Below, in pieces: positions 7,573 through 16,997 of a stretch of 64,000 nt of DNA. The stretch covers positions 186,001 through 250,000 of the forward strand of contig CAZXMW010000001.1 of assembly GCA_964641415.1 (NCBI GenBank), in the 5' to 3' direction. This DNA is from JAHECW01 sp964641415. GTDB taxonomy: Bacteria; Acidobacteriota; Thermoanaerobaculia; Thermoanaerobaculales; Sulfomarinibacteraceae. Position numbers and translations under genes: made by a program. The notes beneath the pieces were generated by a model. It ran no database searches. It was not told the origin of the DNA and saw only the letters and a program-made list of their open reading frames with translations. Within the stretch, counting starts at the first letter, position 1, and each line of letters begins with the position of its first letter.

Positions 7573-9564
7573 TCAATCGAGCACTCTCTCCAGGAGCTCG
7601 TCATCCGCCACCCTCGGCACGGTGACGTGCCCGCGGTCGGCGTTGACGCGGTTCCAGGTCTCGGTGGTTTCGATGGCGTTGGGGTTCCGGGCCCAGGCGC
7701 GTCGGGCGACGCCGCCCATTGCGTCCCACTCGAGCGCGCTGTCGAGGATGCGGTCGACCCGCCTTGAGCCGTCGAGCACGAGCCCGAAGCCGCCGTTGAC
7801 CGCCTTGCCGGTGCCGACCCCGCCGCCGTTGGACAGCACCGTCATGGTCATGCCCCGGGCGGCGTTGCCGGCCCAGCACTGGTGGGCCATGTCGGCCACC
7901 AGGTTGGAGCCGTCGAGGATGTTGGCGGTCTCGCGGTACGGCGAATCGGTACCTCCGGTGTCGTGATGGTCGCGGCCCATCATCACCGGACCGATCTCGC
8001 CCCCCCGAACCATGGCGTTGAATCGGCGGGCGATCGCGGTCCGGCCCTCGGCGTCGGCGTAGAGGATCCGCGCCTGGGTGCCGACGACGAGCGCGTTGGT
8101 CTCCGCGTCCCGGATCCACTGCCAGTTGTCTCGATCCTGACCGCGCCGGTCGGGGTCGATGCAGGCCATGGCCGCGCGGTCGGTGGCGTGCAGGTCCTCG
8201 GGTTTGCCGGACAGGCAGACCCAGCGGAAGGGGCCGTACCCGTAGTCGAAACACATCGGCCCCATGATGTCCTCGACGTACGACGGCCAGATGAAGCCCT
8301 CGGAGGGATCGGTCCCGTTTCTCGCGATCTCGGGCACGCCGGCATCATACACCGCGCGCAGGAAGGCGTTGCCGTAGTCCCAGAAACGGGCGCCCTTGTC
8401 GGTGAGCCGCTTGAGCACCCGAAAGTGGCGCGCGAGGCTGGCATCGACCTCGGCCCGGAAGCGCTCACGGTCATGGGCGAGCAGGTCGCGCATCTCGTCG
8501 AAGCTCATCCCGGCCGGGCAGTATCCGCCGTCGTAGGGAACGTGGCACGAGGTCTGGTCGGAGTAGAGGTCGACCGCGACGTTGTCGGCGTCCAGGTGCT
8601 CGAGGAGATCGACGATGTTGCCGTGGTACGCGATGGACAGCGGCTGCGATGCCGCGGCCGCGTCGAGCATCCACCGGACCGCCGTGGGCAGGTCGTCGGT
8701 CACCTTCGACACCCAGCCCTGGGCGTGTCGGGTCTCGATCCGCGACCCGTCGATCTCGGCGACGATGCCCGCGCCGCCGGCGATCTCGAGAGCCATCGGC
8801 TGGGCGCCGGACATGCCGCCGAGCCCTGAGGTGACGAAGGTCCGGCCGGCGAGATTGCCGTCCTCGGGCACCCCGAGGTAGAGCCGCCCGGCGTTGAGCA
8901 GGGTGATGTAGGTGCCGTGGACGATGCCCTGGGGACCGATGTACATCCAGCCGCCGGCGGTCATCTGGCCGTAGTTGACGCAGCCCATCGCTGCGAGCCG
9001 GTGGAAGTCCTCCGGGGTGTCGAACATGCCGACCATGAGCCCGTTGGTGATGATCGCCCGCGGCGCTTCGGGCCGCGACGGAAAGAGCCCGACCGGGTGG
9101 CCGGAGCTGACCACCAGGGTCTGGCTGTCGTCCATGATCTCGAGGTAACGCTTGATGAGCCGGTACTGCATCCAGTTCTGACAGACCTGACCCGACTCGC
9201 CGTAGGTCACCAGCTCGTAGGGGTAGAGGGCGACGTCGAAGTCGAGGTTGTTGTCGATCATCGTCTGCATCGCCCTCGCCTCGGTGATGCGGCCTCGGTA
9301 GGAGTCGACGGGCCGACCGGAGATCCGGCCGTGGGGCCGGTAGCGGTAGCCGTAGATCCTGCCCCTGGTGCGCAGCTCGTCGAGAAACTCCGGCGCGACG
9401 ATCTCGTGGTGTTCCTTCGGCACGTAGCGCAACGCGTTGGCGAGAGCGACCGTCGTGTCGTGCCGGTTGAGGTCGTAACCTCGGTCCGGCGCGCGTCGGA
9501 TCCCGGGTTCGAACTCGCCCGGTTGCGGCAGCTCGGTCAGCTCGACGGTCAGATGCTCGCTCAT
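7573..9564 (-). CDS. hutU: Urocanate hydratase, long form
   Basis: Urocanase adds water to urocanate to give imidazolone propionate, the second step of histidine degradation, using NAD+ as an electrophile. The 663-residue product contains the family blocks GYDLNRHDTT near the N-terminus, TNGLMVG, MTAGGWMYIGPQGI, FVTSGLGGMSGAQP (NAD-binding signature) and DHHDTGG near the C-terminus. It is about 100 residues longer than the 550-residue HutU of enterobacteria and resembles the long form also found in vertebrates. The ATG at 9564 has GGAGG six to ten bases upstream; the frame stays open further upstream only because it enters a hexamer array. No hutH, hutI or hutG lies next to it in this window. 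Confidence 0.95.
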   Translation of the reverse strand: MSEHLTVELTELPQPGEFEPGIRRAPDRGYDLNRHDTTVALANALRYVPKEHHEIVAPEFLDELRTRGRIYGYRYRPHGRISGRPVDSYRGRITEARAMQTMIDNNLDFDVALYPYELVTYGESGQVCQNWMQYRLIKRYLEIMDDSQTLVVSSGHPVGLFPSRPEAPRAIITNGLMVGMFDTPEDFHRLAAMGCVNYGQMTAGGWMYIGPQGIVHGTYITLLNAGRLYLGVPEDGNLAGRTFVTSGLGGMSGAQPMALEIAGGAGIVAEIDGSRIETRHAQGWVSKVTDDLPTAVRWMLDAAAASQPLSIAYHGNIVDLLEHLDADNVAVDLYSDQTSCHVPYDGGYCPAGMSFDEMRDLLAHDRERFRAEVDASLARHFRVLKRLTDKGARFWDYGNAFLRAVYDAGVPEIARNGTDPSEGFIWPSYVEDIMGPMCFDYGYGPFRWVCLSGKPEDLHATDRAAMACIDPDRRGQDRDNWQWIRDAETNALVVGTQARILYADAEGRTAIARRFNAMVRGGEIGPVMMGRDHHDTGGTDSPYRETANILDGSNLVADMAHQCWAGNAARGMTMTVLSNGGGVGTGKAVNGGFGLVLDGSRRVDRILDSALEWDAMGGVARRAWARNPNAIETTETWNRVNADRGHVTVPRVADDELLERVLD

Positions 9565-9675
9565 GGCAACCTCCGTTCCGGATTCTACCCGGCCCTCGAG
9601 CCCGAGCTCTGAACCGCAGGCGCCAAAAGGCGAGGGCGGGCGGGAAGGCCGGTGCCGGGGGACCGTTCCCGAAGC

Positions 9676-9890
9676 CGTTTCCGCATCCGTGTCAGAGTCC
9701 GAATCCGTATCCGTATCCGTAACCGTCTCCGTCTCCGTAACCGTCTCCGTCTCCGTATCCGTCTCCGTCTCCGTATCCGTATCCGTCTCCGTCTCCGTAT
9801 CCGTATCCGTCTCCGTCTCCGTCTCCGTATCCGAATCCGTCTCCGTATCCGAATCCGAATCCGAAACCGAATCCGTATCCGGATCTCGGC
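9676..9890. repeat. Hexamer tandem array B (GTATCC/GTCTCC type)
   Basis: About 35 consecutive six-base units such as GTATCC, GTCTCC, GTAACC and GAATCC form this array, in the divergent gap between hutU and feoA. The units keep a G at position 1 and CC at positions 5-6 and vary in between. Small edge units near 9666-9690 and 9870-9890 are more degenerate. The array lies upstream of both genes and is in frame with hutU by period alone. Confidence 0.9.
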
Positions 9891-10172
9891 CGCGAAGATT
9901 GAGCTCACGATGATCGAGGTTGTCGCGATCCGGTGCGCGGGGCCCGTGCCGCGAGGTCGCGAGCACCGCCGCAATCCGTCCGACGAAACGCCGAGCCATG
10001 ATTCCGCGTCTCAGAAATGGTGGCGGTCCTGCAACGATTATGAATCGGCATTCATTTTGGACGAGAGAGCCTAAGTCACTGAAAAATATAACCCTGCGAA
10101 TTGTGCTTCTGCGGTCACAGTTGGCCTGAAGCTGGGTTATGATGCCGGGTCAGAAGGGGGGAGCCGGCAGCT
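9891..10172 (+). other. AT-richer leader region upstream of feoA
   Basis: After the hexamer array there are about 280 bases without a gene. They hold the palindrome at 10040-10055 and a distinctly AT-rich stretch (about 10076-10105, GAAAAATATAACCC) that likely contains the feoAB promoter, although no convincing pair of -35 and -10 boxes stands out. Confidence 0.5.
10040..10055. promoter_or_regulatory. Palindrome, candidate iron-regulator operator
   Basis: ATGAAT-CGGC-ATTCAT is a perfect 6-bp inverted repeat about 118 bases upstream of feoA. Its TGAAT/ATTCA arms resemble half of a Fur-type box, and feoAB is a common Fur or DtxR target. No regulator gene is present here. Confidence 0.35.
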
Positions 10173-10451
10173 ATGATGACCCTCGACACGGTCGGCACGA
10201 AGCGTCAGGCGCGGGTGATCATGATCGACGGGGGCCAACGGGTCCGTTCGTATCTGAATACTCTCGGCATCCACATCGGTGATTGGCTCACGGTGGTCCA
10301 GCGGGCGCCGTTTCACGGGCCGGTGATCGTCGAATGCCACGGCACCCGGCTCGCCCTGGGTCGTGGCGTGGCTCGGAAGATTCGTGTCGACATGGACGGC
10401 GTCGTCGAGGCGCTGACCGGGCCGGTGGAGGCGGTCGAGGCCGGTCGCTGA
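10173..10451 (+). CDS. feoA: FeoA-like ferrous iron transport accessory protein
   Basis: FeoA is a small SH3-like cytoplasmic protein that supports Fe2+ uptake through FeoB. The 92-residue product has the family outline: an N-terminal strand, GxRVRSYLNTLGIHIGD (turn into the barrel), then VVQRAPFHGPVIVEC and LALGRGVARKI, with predicted beta-rich structure. A G-rich Shine-Dalgarno (GGGGGGAG, ending about ten bases upstream) precedes two consecutive ATG codons at 10173 and 10176. Its TGA overlaps the feoB ATG (TGATG), so the pair is translationally coupled. Confidence 0.85.
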   Translation: MMTLDTVGTKRQARVIMIDGGQRVRSYLNTLGIHIGDWLTVVQRAPFHGPVIVECHGTRLALGRGVARKIRVDMDGVVEALTGPVEAVEAGR

Positions 10452-12370
10452 TGCGCTTCATCCTCGCCGGCCAGCCCAACTCGGGCAAGAGCTCGACCTT
10501 CAACTCCATCGCAGGCTACCGTTCGGCAACCGCCAACTTCCCCAAATCGTCGGTGACGTTCACCGCGACCCGGACCTTGATCGGCGGTCGCGAGGTGGAG
10601 ATTGTCGATCTGCCGGGAATCTACTCGCTGACCTCGTCGAGCGAAACCGCCGGCCCGGCCGAGCGCTACCTGCTCGACGAGCCCTACGATCTCATCATCA
10701 ACATCGTCGACGCGAGCCGCCTCGGTCGGTCCCTCGAGCTGACCCTGCAGCTGCTCGAGCTCGGCTGCCCGATGATCGTTGCGCTCAACATGATGGACGA
10801 GGCCCGCCGGAGGGGGATCGAGATCGACGATACGGCGCTTTCAGAGCGCCTCGGTGTGCCGGTCGTGACCACCGTGTCGCGCCTCGGCCTCGGTCTCAAA
10901 GAGCTGTTTCGCGACAGTCTGCGACACGCCAGCATCGGTCGGCCCGCAGCGCCGCCGGAGTACGACCTCGAGGTCGAGGAGGCCATCGGCGCGATCGTCA
11001 AACAACTTGAGGGGCTCGATCCGCTGCCGGGGGTGCCGCTGCGGGCGGTCGCGATCAAGCTGCTCGAGGCCGACCCGCACGTCTCTCGCCGGGTCTCCAT
11101 GGTCGATCGGCGCCTCGAGGCCGGCGTCGCCGAGGTGGCCGCCAGCCTCGAGGAGACGCACGGCTGGAGCGTGGATCAGGTGATCTCGGGCAGCCGTCAC
11201 GCCCTTGCCCACGCGGTCGAGGAGGGCGTGGCCACCCACCGGACGCCGACTCTCGGTTGGCGCGACTACGTCGATATGGTGCTGCTCAACCAGTGGACCG
11301 GCGGACCGGTGATGGTGCTGATCCTGGCTGCGTTCTTCTGGACGGTGTTCGGTATCGGTCGGCGCCTCGAGGAGCCCCTGGTCGCGGTCTTCAGCTGGGT
11401 TCAGGCCTCGGTGGCCGAGCAGTTCCCGGCCGGCAGCCTGAACGCGACGGTCGCCGACGGTCTCGTTATGGGGCTGGCCGGCGGGGTCGCCATCGTGCTG
11501 CCGTACCTGGTTCCATTTCTCATCGGTCTCGCGATCCTCGAGGACACCGGATACCTGCCCCGGCTCGCCTACATCCTCGACAGTCTCATGCACCGGATCG
11601 GTCTCCACGGCAAGTCGGTGCTGCCGTTGATCCTGGGCTACGGGTGCTCGGTGCCGGCGATCATGTCGACCCGGATTCTCGAGTCGGAGAGAGATCGCAG
11701 GATCACCGCCGCTCTGACCTCGTTCATTCCGTGCTCGGCACGGACGGTCGTGATCTTCGGGCTGGTTGCGGCCTTCATGGGCCCGATCTGGGCGCTGGCG
11801 ATCTACCTGCTCAACATTGTCGTGATCGTGCTGCTCGGGACGATCCTGGCCAGGCGGATGAAGGGTGCATCGCCCGGACTGGTGCTCGAGATCCCGGAGC
11901 TCAGCCTGCCCGACCCGACGACGTTGGCCGCCAAGACATGGCTCGCGCTCAAGGAGTTCATCGTTATCGCCTGGCCGCTGCTCATCGCTTCGTCGATCGT
12001 GCTCGGCGTGCTCGAATGGGCCGATGCCGCCGACGTGGTCAACGGCCTGCTGGCGCCATTCACGGTCTGGTTGCTCGGGCTGCCGGCCGCGGTCGGGATG
12101 ACGTTGGTGTTCGGTGTGCTGCGCAAGGAGCTGACCCTGGTCATGCTGGTCCAGGCGCTCGGCACCACCGACGTCGACACCGTGATGACCACCCAGCAGC
12201 TCCTGGTGTTCACGTTGTTCGTCGTGTTCTACGTTCCGTGCATCGCCACCATCGCGGTGCTCGCCAAGCAGATGGGCTGGCGCGAAGCGCTGGCGATCTC
12301 GGGGTTCACGGTTGTCGTCGCTGCGGCGATCTCCCTCGCCGGACGGTTGATCTTCTCGATCTTCGTCTGA
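10451..12370 (+). CDS. feoB: Ferrous iron transporter FeoB
   Basis: FeoB imports Fe2+ across the inner membrane with an N-terminal G-protein domain. In the 639-residue product the G motifs are clear: G1 GQPNSGKS (residues 7-14), G3 DLPG, and G4 NMMD. A helical spacer follows (about 170-280), then the membrane part with two Gate-like repeats (VAIVLPYLVPFLIGLAILED and YGCSVPAIMSTR, where the Cys of the first gate motif is kept) and FGVLRKELTLVML. The ATG at 10451 overlaps the feoA stop. No feoC is seen downstream. The length is shorter than the 770 residues of E. coli FeoB, within the range of other phyla. Confidence 0.95.
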   Translation: MRFILAGQPNSGKSSTFNSIAGYRSATANFPKSSVTFTATRTLIGGREVEIVDLPGIYSLTSSSETAGPAERYLLDEPYDLIINIVDASRLGRSLELTLQLLELGCPMIVALNMMDEARRRGIEIDDTALSERLGVPVVTTVSRLGLGLKELFRDSLRHASIGRPAAPPEYDLEVEEAIGAIVKQLEGLDPLPGVPLRAVAIKLLEADPHVSRRVSMVDRRLEAGVAEVAASLEETHGWSVDQVISGSRHALAHAVEEGVATHRTPTLGWRDYVDMVLLNQWTGGPVMVLILAAFFWTVFGIGRRLEEPLVAVFSWVQASVAEQFPAGSLNATVADGLVMGLAGGVAIVLPYLVPFLIGLAILEDTGYLPRLAYILDSLMHRIGLHGKSVLPLILGYGCSVPAIMSTRILESERDRRITAALTSFIPCSARTVVIFGLVAAFMGPIWALAIYLLNIVVIVLLGTILARRMKGASPGLVLEIPELSLPDPTTLAAKTWLALKEFIVIAWPLLIASSIVLGVLEWADAADVVNGLLAPFTVWLLGLPAAVGMTLVFGVLRKELTLVMLVQALGTTDVDTVMTTQQLLVFTLFVVFYVPCIATIAVLAKQMGWREALAISGFTVVVAAAISLAGRLIFSIFV

Positions 12371-12572
12371 CCTCAGATGAGCGGTTCTGCCGGACGAGAC
12401 CTGCCAAGATCCCGATGCGCCGGTGGTTGCGAACAACGGATGCATGCCCTTTGGTGGGTCGAGTATTTTTCCAACCTTCCGGGGGTGCAGGAGATTGCTT
12501 CGGATCGCCAGTTGGAATCGCTCACCTTGTCTGACACGCCGTCGACGACGGTCGACTCGTGAATGGTCCGGG

Positions 12573-13301
12573 CTACCCCGCGTACCGCGTCGGGTCGGGC
12601 ACACCCGCCTCGTCAAAGCCGCGCCGGCGCAGCGTGCACGAGTCGCAGTCGCCGCAGGCCAGTCCTCCGGGAGCCGGGTCGTAGCACGAGTGCGTGAGCC
12701 CGTAGTCCACGCCGAGTCCGACGCCGCGCCTGATGATGTCGGCCTTGGTCAGCTCGAGCAGGGGAGCGTGGACACGAAACCGGACACCCGTTTCGGCGCC
12801 GGCGACCGTGGCGACAGCGGCGAGGTCCTCGAAGGCGTCGAGAAAGGCGCGACGGCAGTCCGGGTAGCCGGAGTAATCGACGGCATTGGCGCCGATGAAG
12901 AGGTCATTGGAGCCGAGCACCTCGGCGTGGCCGAGGAGCAGCGCGAGCAGGATCGTGTTGCGCGCGGGCACGTAGGTGACCGGGATTCCGTTCGCGCCGG
13001 GAACGCCGCCGTGCGGAACGTCGATGTCGTCGGTCAGCGCCGACCCGCCGATGGCCCGAAGATCGAGGCTCACCACCCGGTGCGACGCGGCGTCGAGGTG
13101 GGCGGCGACCCGAGCTGCCGCCTCGAGCTCGATCCGGTGGCGCTGTCCGTAGTCCACCGTCAGACAGTGGCACTCGAAATGCTCGGAATGAGCGATGGCG
13201 AGGACCGTCGCCGAGTCCAGACCGCCGGAGAGCAGAATCGACGCCCTTCGAGCCCCGATCGTCGATCCCGTCGGACGGGTGCGGTGCTGAGGGTCCACCA
13301 T
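12573..13301 (-). CDS. queC: 7-cyano-7-deazaguanine synthase
   Basis: QueC converts 7-carboxy-7-deazaguanine to preQ0 with ATP and ammonia, in the pathway to queuosine in tRNA. The 242-residue product has the PP-loop SGGLDS near residue 24, the DYGQRHRIE segment, the ARNTILL block, and the zinc-binding C-terminal cysteines in CYDPAPGGLACGDCDSC (four Cys). The ATG at 13301 is preferred to the GTG at 13307 because AAGG lies five bases before it. It lies 36 bases after the GH3 gene on the same strand, with a repeat element between. The other preQ0 genes are not in the window. Confidence 0.95.
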   Translation of the reverse strand: MVDPQHRTRPTGSTIGARRASILLSGGLDSATVLAIAHSEHFECHCLTVDYGQRHRIELEAAARVAAHLDAASHRVVSLDLRAIGGSALTDDIDVPHGGVPGANGIPVTYVPARNTILLALLLGHAEVLGSNDLFIGANAVDYSGYPDCRRAFLDAFEDLAAVATVAGAETGVRFRVHAPLLELTKADIIRRGVGLGVDYGLTHSCYDPAPGGLACGDCDSCTLRRRGFDEAGVPDPTRYAG

Positions 13302-13307
13302 GATCAC

Positions 13308-13340
13308 CTTGAGATGAAACTCAAAACCAAGAACTCATCA
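13308..13340 (-). repeat. TTGAGTT-type repeat after the GH3 stop codon
   Basis: On the minus strand the GH3 stop TGA is followed at once by TGAGTTCTTGGTTTTGAGTT. The same 19-20 base string occurs directly after the pckG stop at about 22809-22831. Confidence 0.7.
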
Positions 13341-14381
13341 CTCCGAACTGATGTCTGCTTCGGCGTTCGCGCGCTCCCAGAGCTGAGTGACGGTGGCGTC
13401 GTCGGGCGCGGGTACCGCCGCCGCGCCGGAAAGCAGGTCGCGGCGCAGAGTACCCATGCAGGCCGCCATCTCGAGCATGCGGCCGCTCAGGGACGAATCC
13501 ACACCCATCCGGTCGGCCAGGTGCTCGGCGATCTCCTCCAGACGGTCGAAGGCCCGGCAGACGAGGACGCCGTGAGCGCGCGCCGCGAGTGCCGCCTCCA
13601 CTCGTTGCGGCAGATCGCCACAGCCGGCCAAGGCGCCCATCTCGATGTCGTCGGACAGGATAATGGGAGAGCCCGGAAGCTCGGCCGCGCGGCGCACCAC
13701 GGCCGGCGACAGCGACGCCGGACGCTCGGCGTCACCGAGGGGAGGAATGATCGCGTGACAGACCATGACAATCGGAATTTCGCTCGACAGCGCGCGAAAG
13801 ACCGCCATGTGCGGCTCCAGGGCGAGGGAGTCCACGGTCAGCCGGGGAAGGTCGAGGTGGCTGTCGGCGGTGAACTCGCCGAGGCCCGGAAAGTGCTTGA
13901 GGCAACCGCGGACCCCCCATGACGTCAGGCCCTCGTTGAACAGCCGGGCGAGAACCGCCACCCGTTCAGGGTCGGACGAGAAGCAGCGCTGTTGACCGGC
14001 GATGAATGCGCTCGGCCGCTCGAGGTCGACGACAGGCGCGAGGTCGAGGTGAATGCCGAGGCTTCGGCAGGCAGCTCCGGCGGCCTCGCCGAGCGCCCGA
14101 ACCGCTCGCCGGCCGGCCGCCGCAGCGACTGCATGGCTGGGGAGCTCGCCCCACACCGGCCTCAGCCGATTCACCGCGCCTCCCTCCAAATCGACGGAGA
14201 TGAACGGTCGTGGCTCGAGCTCGGCCACCGCCGCGGCAAGGTCCCGCACCTGATCGGCGCTGACGACGTTGCGCTCGAAGAGGATCACTCCCGCCGGTCG
14301 GACCCGCTGTAGGATCTCCGCCTGGTCCGATGCCAACGTTGGCCCGGGCAGGCCGACGACGAGGGGCATGAGGTCACTCAC
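13338..14381 (-). CDS. Glycoside hydrolase family 3 (NagZ-type beta-N-acetylhexosaminidase)
   Basis: The protein, 347 residues, has the length and motifs of NagZ, which releases GlcNAc from anhydro-muropeptides in peptidoglycan recycling. Visible are ISVDLEGGAVNRLR (substrate-binding loop), CLKHFPGLGEF followed by DSH (the NagZ histidine-aspartate dyad loop) and SDDIEMGAL, whose Asp is the usual GH3 nucleophile. There is no signal peptide, which agrees with a cytoplasmic NagZ. The start is GTG 14381, overlapping the mutS stop by eight bases, so it is probably cotranscribed with mutS. A secreted beta-glucosidase is unlikely because of the small size. Confidence 0.85.
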   Translation of the reverse strand: MSDLMPLVVGLPGPTLASDQAEILQRVRPAGVILFERNVVSADQVRDLAAAVAELEPRPFISVDLEGGAVNRLRPVWGELPSHAVAAAAGRRAVRALGEAAGAACRSLGIHLDLAPVVDLERPSAFIAGQQRCFSSDPERVAVLARLFNEGLTSWGVRGCLKHFPGLGEFTADSHLDLPRLTVDSLALEPHMAVFRALSSEIPIVMVCHAIIPPLGDAERPASLSPAVVRRAAELPGSPIILSDDIEMGALAGCGDLPQRVEAALAARAHGVLVCRAFDRLEEIAEHLADRMGVDSSLSGRMLEMAACMGTLRRDLLSGAAAVPAPDDATVTQLWERANAEADISSE

Positions 14382-16980
14382 GGTTTTCCGCCTTCTGCTT
14401 GAGTTCGGCGAGCATGGTGAGCGCGTCGAGAGGTGTCAGGGTGTCGATGTCGACGGCGCGCAGGTTGGCGATCAGCTCGTCGCTCGGCGGGCGGAACAGC
14501 TCGAGCTGCCGGTTTCGCCTGGCTCGTCCGTCGATCGGAGGGTCGAGCGCGGGGCCGTCGACGGCGCTGACTTCGTGCCGCTCCAGCTTACCGAGGATCT
14601 GTTCGGCGCGGCGGCAGACCGGGTCGGGGACCCCTGCGAGCTCGGCGACATGGATGCCGTACGAGCGGTCAGCCGGACCGTCGGTGACGCGGTGCAGAAA
14701 CAGGATCGCGCCCCGCCACTCCTTGACCGCCATGGATCGGTTGACCAGGTTTGGAAGCGTTCGTGCCAGCTCGGTCAGCTCGTGGTAGTGGGTTGCGAAC
14801 AGCACCAGGGCGGCGTGCTCGGGCCGATCGTGGAGGTGCTCGACGATGGCCCAGGCGATCGACAGCCCGTCGAAGGTGGCCGTGCCGCGCCCGACCTCGT
14901 CGAGGATGACGAGCGACCGCGGCGTCGCGTGGTTGAGGATGTTCGCGGTCTCGAGCATCTCGACCATGAAAGTCGACTCGCCGCGGGCCAACATGTCCGA
15001 CGCGCCGACCCTGGTGAAGATCCGGTCGACGAGGCCGATCCGAGCGTTCGACGCCGGAACGAACGAGCCGCAGTGGGCCATCAGCGTGATCAGCGCGGTC
15101 TGCCGGAGGTAGGTGGACTTGCCGCCCATGTTGGGTCCGGTCAGCAGCACGATGCGCGCCCCGTCCGGGTCGAGCTCGGCGTCGTTGGGGATGAACGCCG
15201 GGTCTCGCTGGACCTGCTCGATCACCGGGTGACGACCGTCGCGGATGACGATGCCCGGCTCCGCTTCGATCAACGGCCGGCTGTAGCTCCAGCGTCTCGC
15301 CCGGTCGGCGAAGCCGGCCAGGACATCGATCTGGGCAATGACGGCAGCGGTCCCGGCGATCCGCCGGGCTTCGCCCTCGAGGTCTCGGCACAGCTCGGCG
15401 TAGAGCTCCCGCTCGCGCCCGTTGGCCGCTTCCTCCGCCGCGAGGATCCGTGCCTCCAGCTCCTTGAGCTCCTCGGTGACGAAGCGCTCGGCATTGGTCA
15501 GGGTCTGACGCCGCTCGTAGTCATCAGGGACCCGGTCGCGGTTCGCCTTGGAGACCTCGATGAAGTATCCGAAGACCTTGTTGTACTTGATCTTGAGATT
15601 GGAGATGCCGCTCCGCTCGCGCTCTGCCGACTCGATGCCTGCGAGCAGCTCCTTGCCGCCGCGCGCGAGCTCCCGATGCTCGTCGAGCTCGGGGTCCCAG
15701 CCGGTGGCGATGACGCCGGGCCCGAAGGCCGGCGGCGGTTGCTCGGTGAGCTTCGTGTGAAGCATCCGGCAGAGGTCGGTCAGGGGATCGAGATCGGCCG
15801 CGAGGCGACTCAGCCGGGGCGAGGTCGCCCGCCGGACCGCGCCGAGCACGGACGGAAGCCGGTCGAGGGCGGACCTCAGCGCGCTCAGCTCGCGCGGAGT
15901 CGCGAGACCGAGCCCGACCCTGCCCGCCAAACGCTCGAGATCGGGAACACCGTCGAGGGCCTCGGTCACCGCGGACAGCAGATCGATGTCCTCGACCAGC
16001 TCGGCGACGCTGCGCTGGCGCTCTCCGATCTCCTCGATCTGGTTGCTCGGCGAGGTCACCCAATCCCGCAGCAGGCGGGATCCCATCCGGGTCGCTGTAT
16101 GGTCGAGCACCGAAATCAGCGCCGCGCTGCGGGAACCGTCGGCGGCGCGTTCGATCTCGAGGTTGCGCAGGCTGGCGCGGTCGATGACCACGGCGTCGCC
16201 CGCGCTGCGGCACCGGAAGCTCCTGAGATGGCGGAGAGCGCCTTTCTGGGTGGTCTCGACATAACCGAGCAGGGCGCCCGCCATACCGACCAGGCGCTCG
16301 CCGGAGTCGAGGCCGAAGCCGCGCAGCGATGCCACCTCGAGGACCCGTTTGAGACGGCGCTCGCCCGCGGAGGGCGAAAACAGGTCGGCATCGACCGGGG
16401 TCAGGGTCGGCTGGTCCAGGCCCCGGGGCCAGATCGCGCGCCAGCCCTCCCACCCGTCGGCGATCAAGATCTCCCGAGGCCGCAGCTGTGCGAGCTGCTC
16501 GGTGATCGCGTCCGGGTCGTCGCATCGCAGACCCTCGAACGCACCGGTCGAAACCTCGATCCAGGCCAGCGCGAGGCTTTCGTCGTCGCCGCCGTAGGCC
16601 GCCAGGAAGCACCGCTCGAAGCCGTCGAGAAGGTCGGTCTCGGACACCGTTCCCGGTGTGTGGGTGCGGACGATCTCGCGCCGGACCAGGCCCTTGGCGG
16701 TCGCCGGGTCTTCGACCTGTTCGGCCACCGCCACTCGGTAGCCCGCGGCGAGCAGCCTGCCGAGGTAGTTCCCGAAGGCGTGGTGGGGTACGCCGCACAT
16801 GGGCGCCTCGACGTCCTCGTTGTGCCGGCGCCTGGTCAACGTCACTCCGAGCACGGGGGCGGCGGTCTGTGCGTCCTCGAAGAAGAGCTCGTAGAAATCT
16901 CCCATTCGGTACAGCAGCAGCGCTCCGCCCGCCTGCTTCTTGAGCTCCAGATACTGGCGCAGCATGGGGGTCATCTTCAC
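14374..16980 (-). CDS. mutS: DNA mismatch repair protein MutS
   Basis: MutS recognises mismatches and, with ATP, recruits MutL. The 868-residue product has the N-terminal mismatch-binding domain with the Phe-x-Glu motif in GDFYELFFEDA (about 24-34), the connector and lever domains, the clamp, and the ATPase with Walker A GPNMGGKST, DEVGRGT and ATHYHELT. The preferred start is GTG 16980 because GATAAT sits exactly six bases upstream with a TGG extension; ATG 16974 would lose two residues. It follows the HD phosphohydrolase gene on the same strand and overlaps the GH3 gene. MutL is not present in the window. Confidence 0.95.
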   Translation of the reverse strand: MKMTPMLRQYLELKKQAGGALLLYRMGDFYELFFEDAQTAAPVLGVTLTRRRHNEDVEAPMCGVPHHAFGNYLGRLLAAGYRVAVAEQVEDPATAKGLVRREIVRTHTPGTVSETDLLDGFERCFLAAYGGDDESLALAWIEVSTGAFEGLRCDDPDAITEQLAQLRPREILIADGWEGWRAIWPRGLDQPTLTPVDADLFSPSAGERRLKRVLEVASLRGFGLDSGERLVGMAGALLGYVETTQKGALRHLRSFRCRSAGDAVVIDRASLRNLEIERAADGSRSAALISVLDHTATRMGSRLLRDWVTSPSNQIEEIGERQRSVAELVEDIDLLSAVTEALDGVPDLERLAGRVGLGLATPRELSALRSALDRLPSVLGAVRRATSPRLSRLAADLDPLTDLCRMLHTKLTEQPPPAFGPGVIATGWDPELDEHRELARGGKELLAGIESAERERSGISNLKIKYNKVFGYFIEVSKANRDRVPDDYERRQTLTNAERFVTEELKELEARILAAEEAANGRERELYAELCRDLEGEARRIAGTAAVIAQIDVLAGFADRARRWSYSRPLIEAEPGIVIRDGRHPVIEQVQRDPAFIPNDAELDPDGARIVLLTGPNMGGKSTYLRQTALITLMAHCGSFVPASNARIGLVDRIFTRVGASDMLARGESTFMVEMLETANILNHATPRSLVILDEVGRGTATFDGLSIAWAIVEHLHDRPEHAALVLFATHYHELTELARTLPNLVNRSMAVKEWRGAILFLHRVTDGPADRSYGIHVAELAGVPDPVCRRAEQILGKLERHEVSAVDGPALDPPIDGRARRNRQLELFRPPSDELIANLRAVDIDTLTPLDALTMLAELKQKAENRE

Positions 16981-16986
16981 GGGTGC

Positions 16987-16992
16987 ATTATC
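16987..16992 (-). promoter_or_regulatory. Candidate extended -10 box of mutS
   Basis: On the minus strand TGGGATAAT ends six bases before GTG 16980. It lies in the short gap after the HD gene stop (16998), so mutS may have its own leaderless promoter. Confidence 0.45.
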
Positions 16993-16997
16993 CCAGA

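Noticed and set aside
9565..9999. Extended hutU N-terminus made of Ser-Asp/Thr-Glu repeats
   Set aside because: The frame is open only because the array has a period of six; a strong ribosome site lies directly before ATG 9564 and homologues start there.
12377..12562. 61-codon frame after feoB
   Set aside because: It has no ribosome site and looks like random GC-rich sequence; FeoC was not recognised in it.
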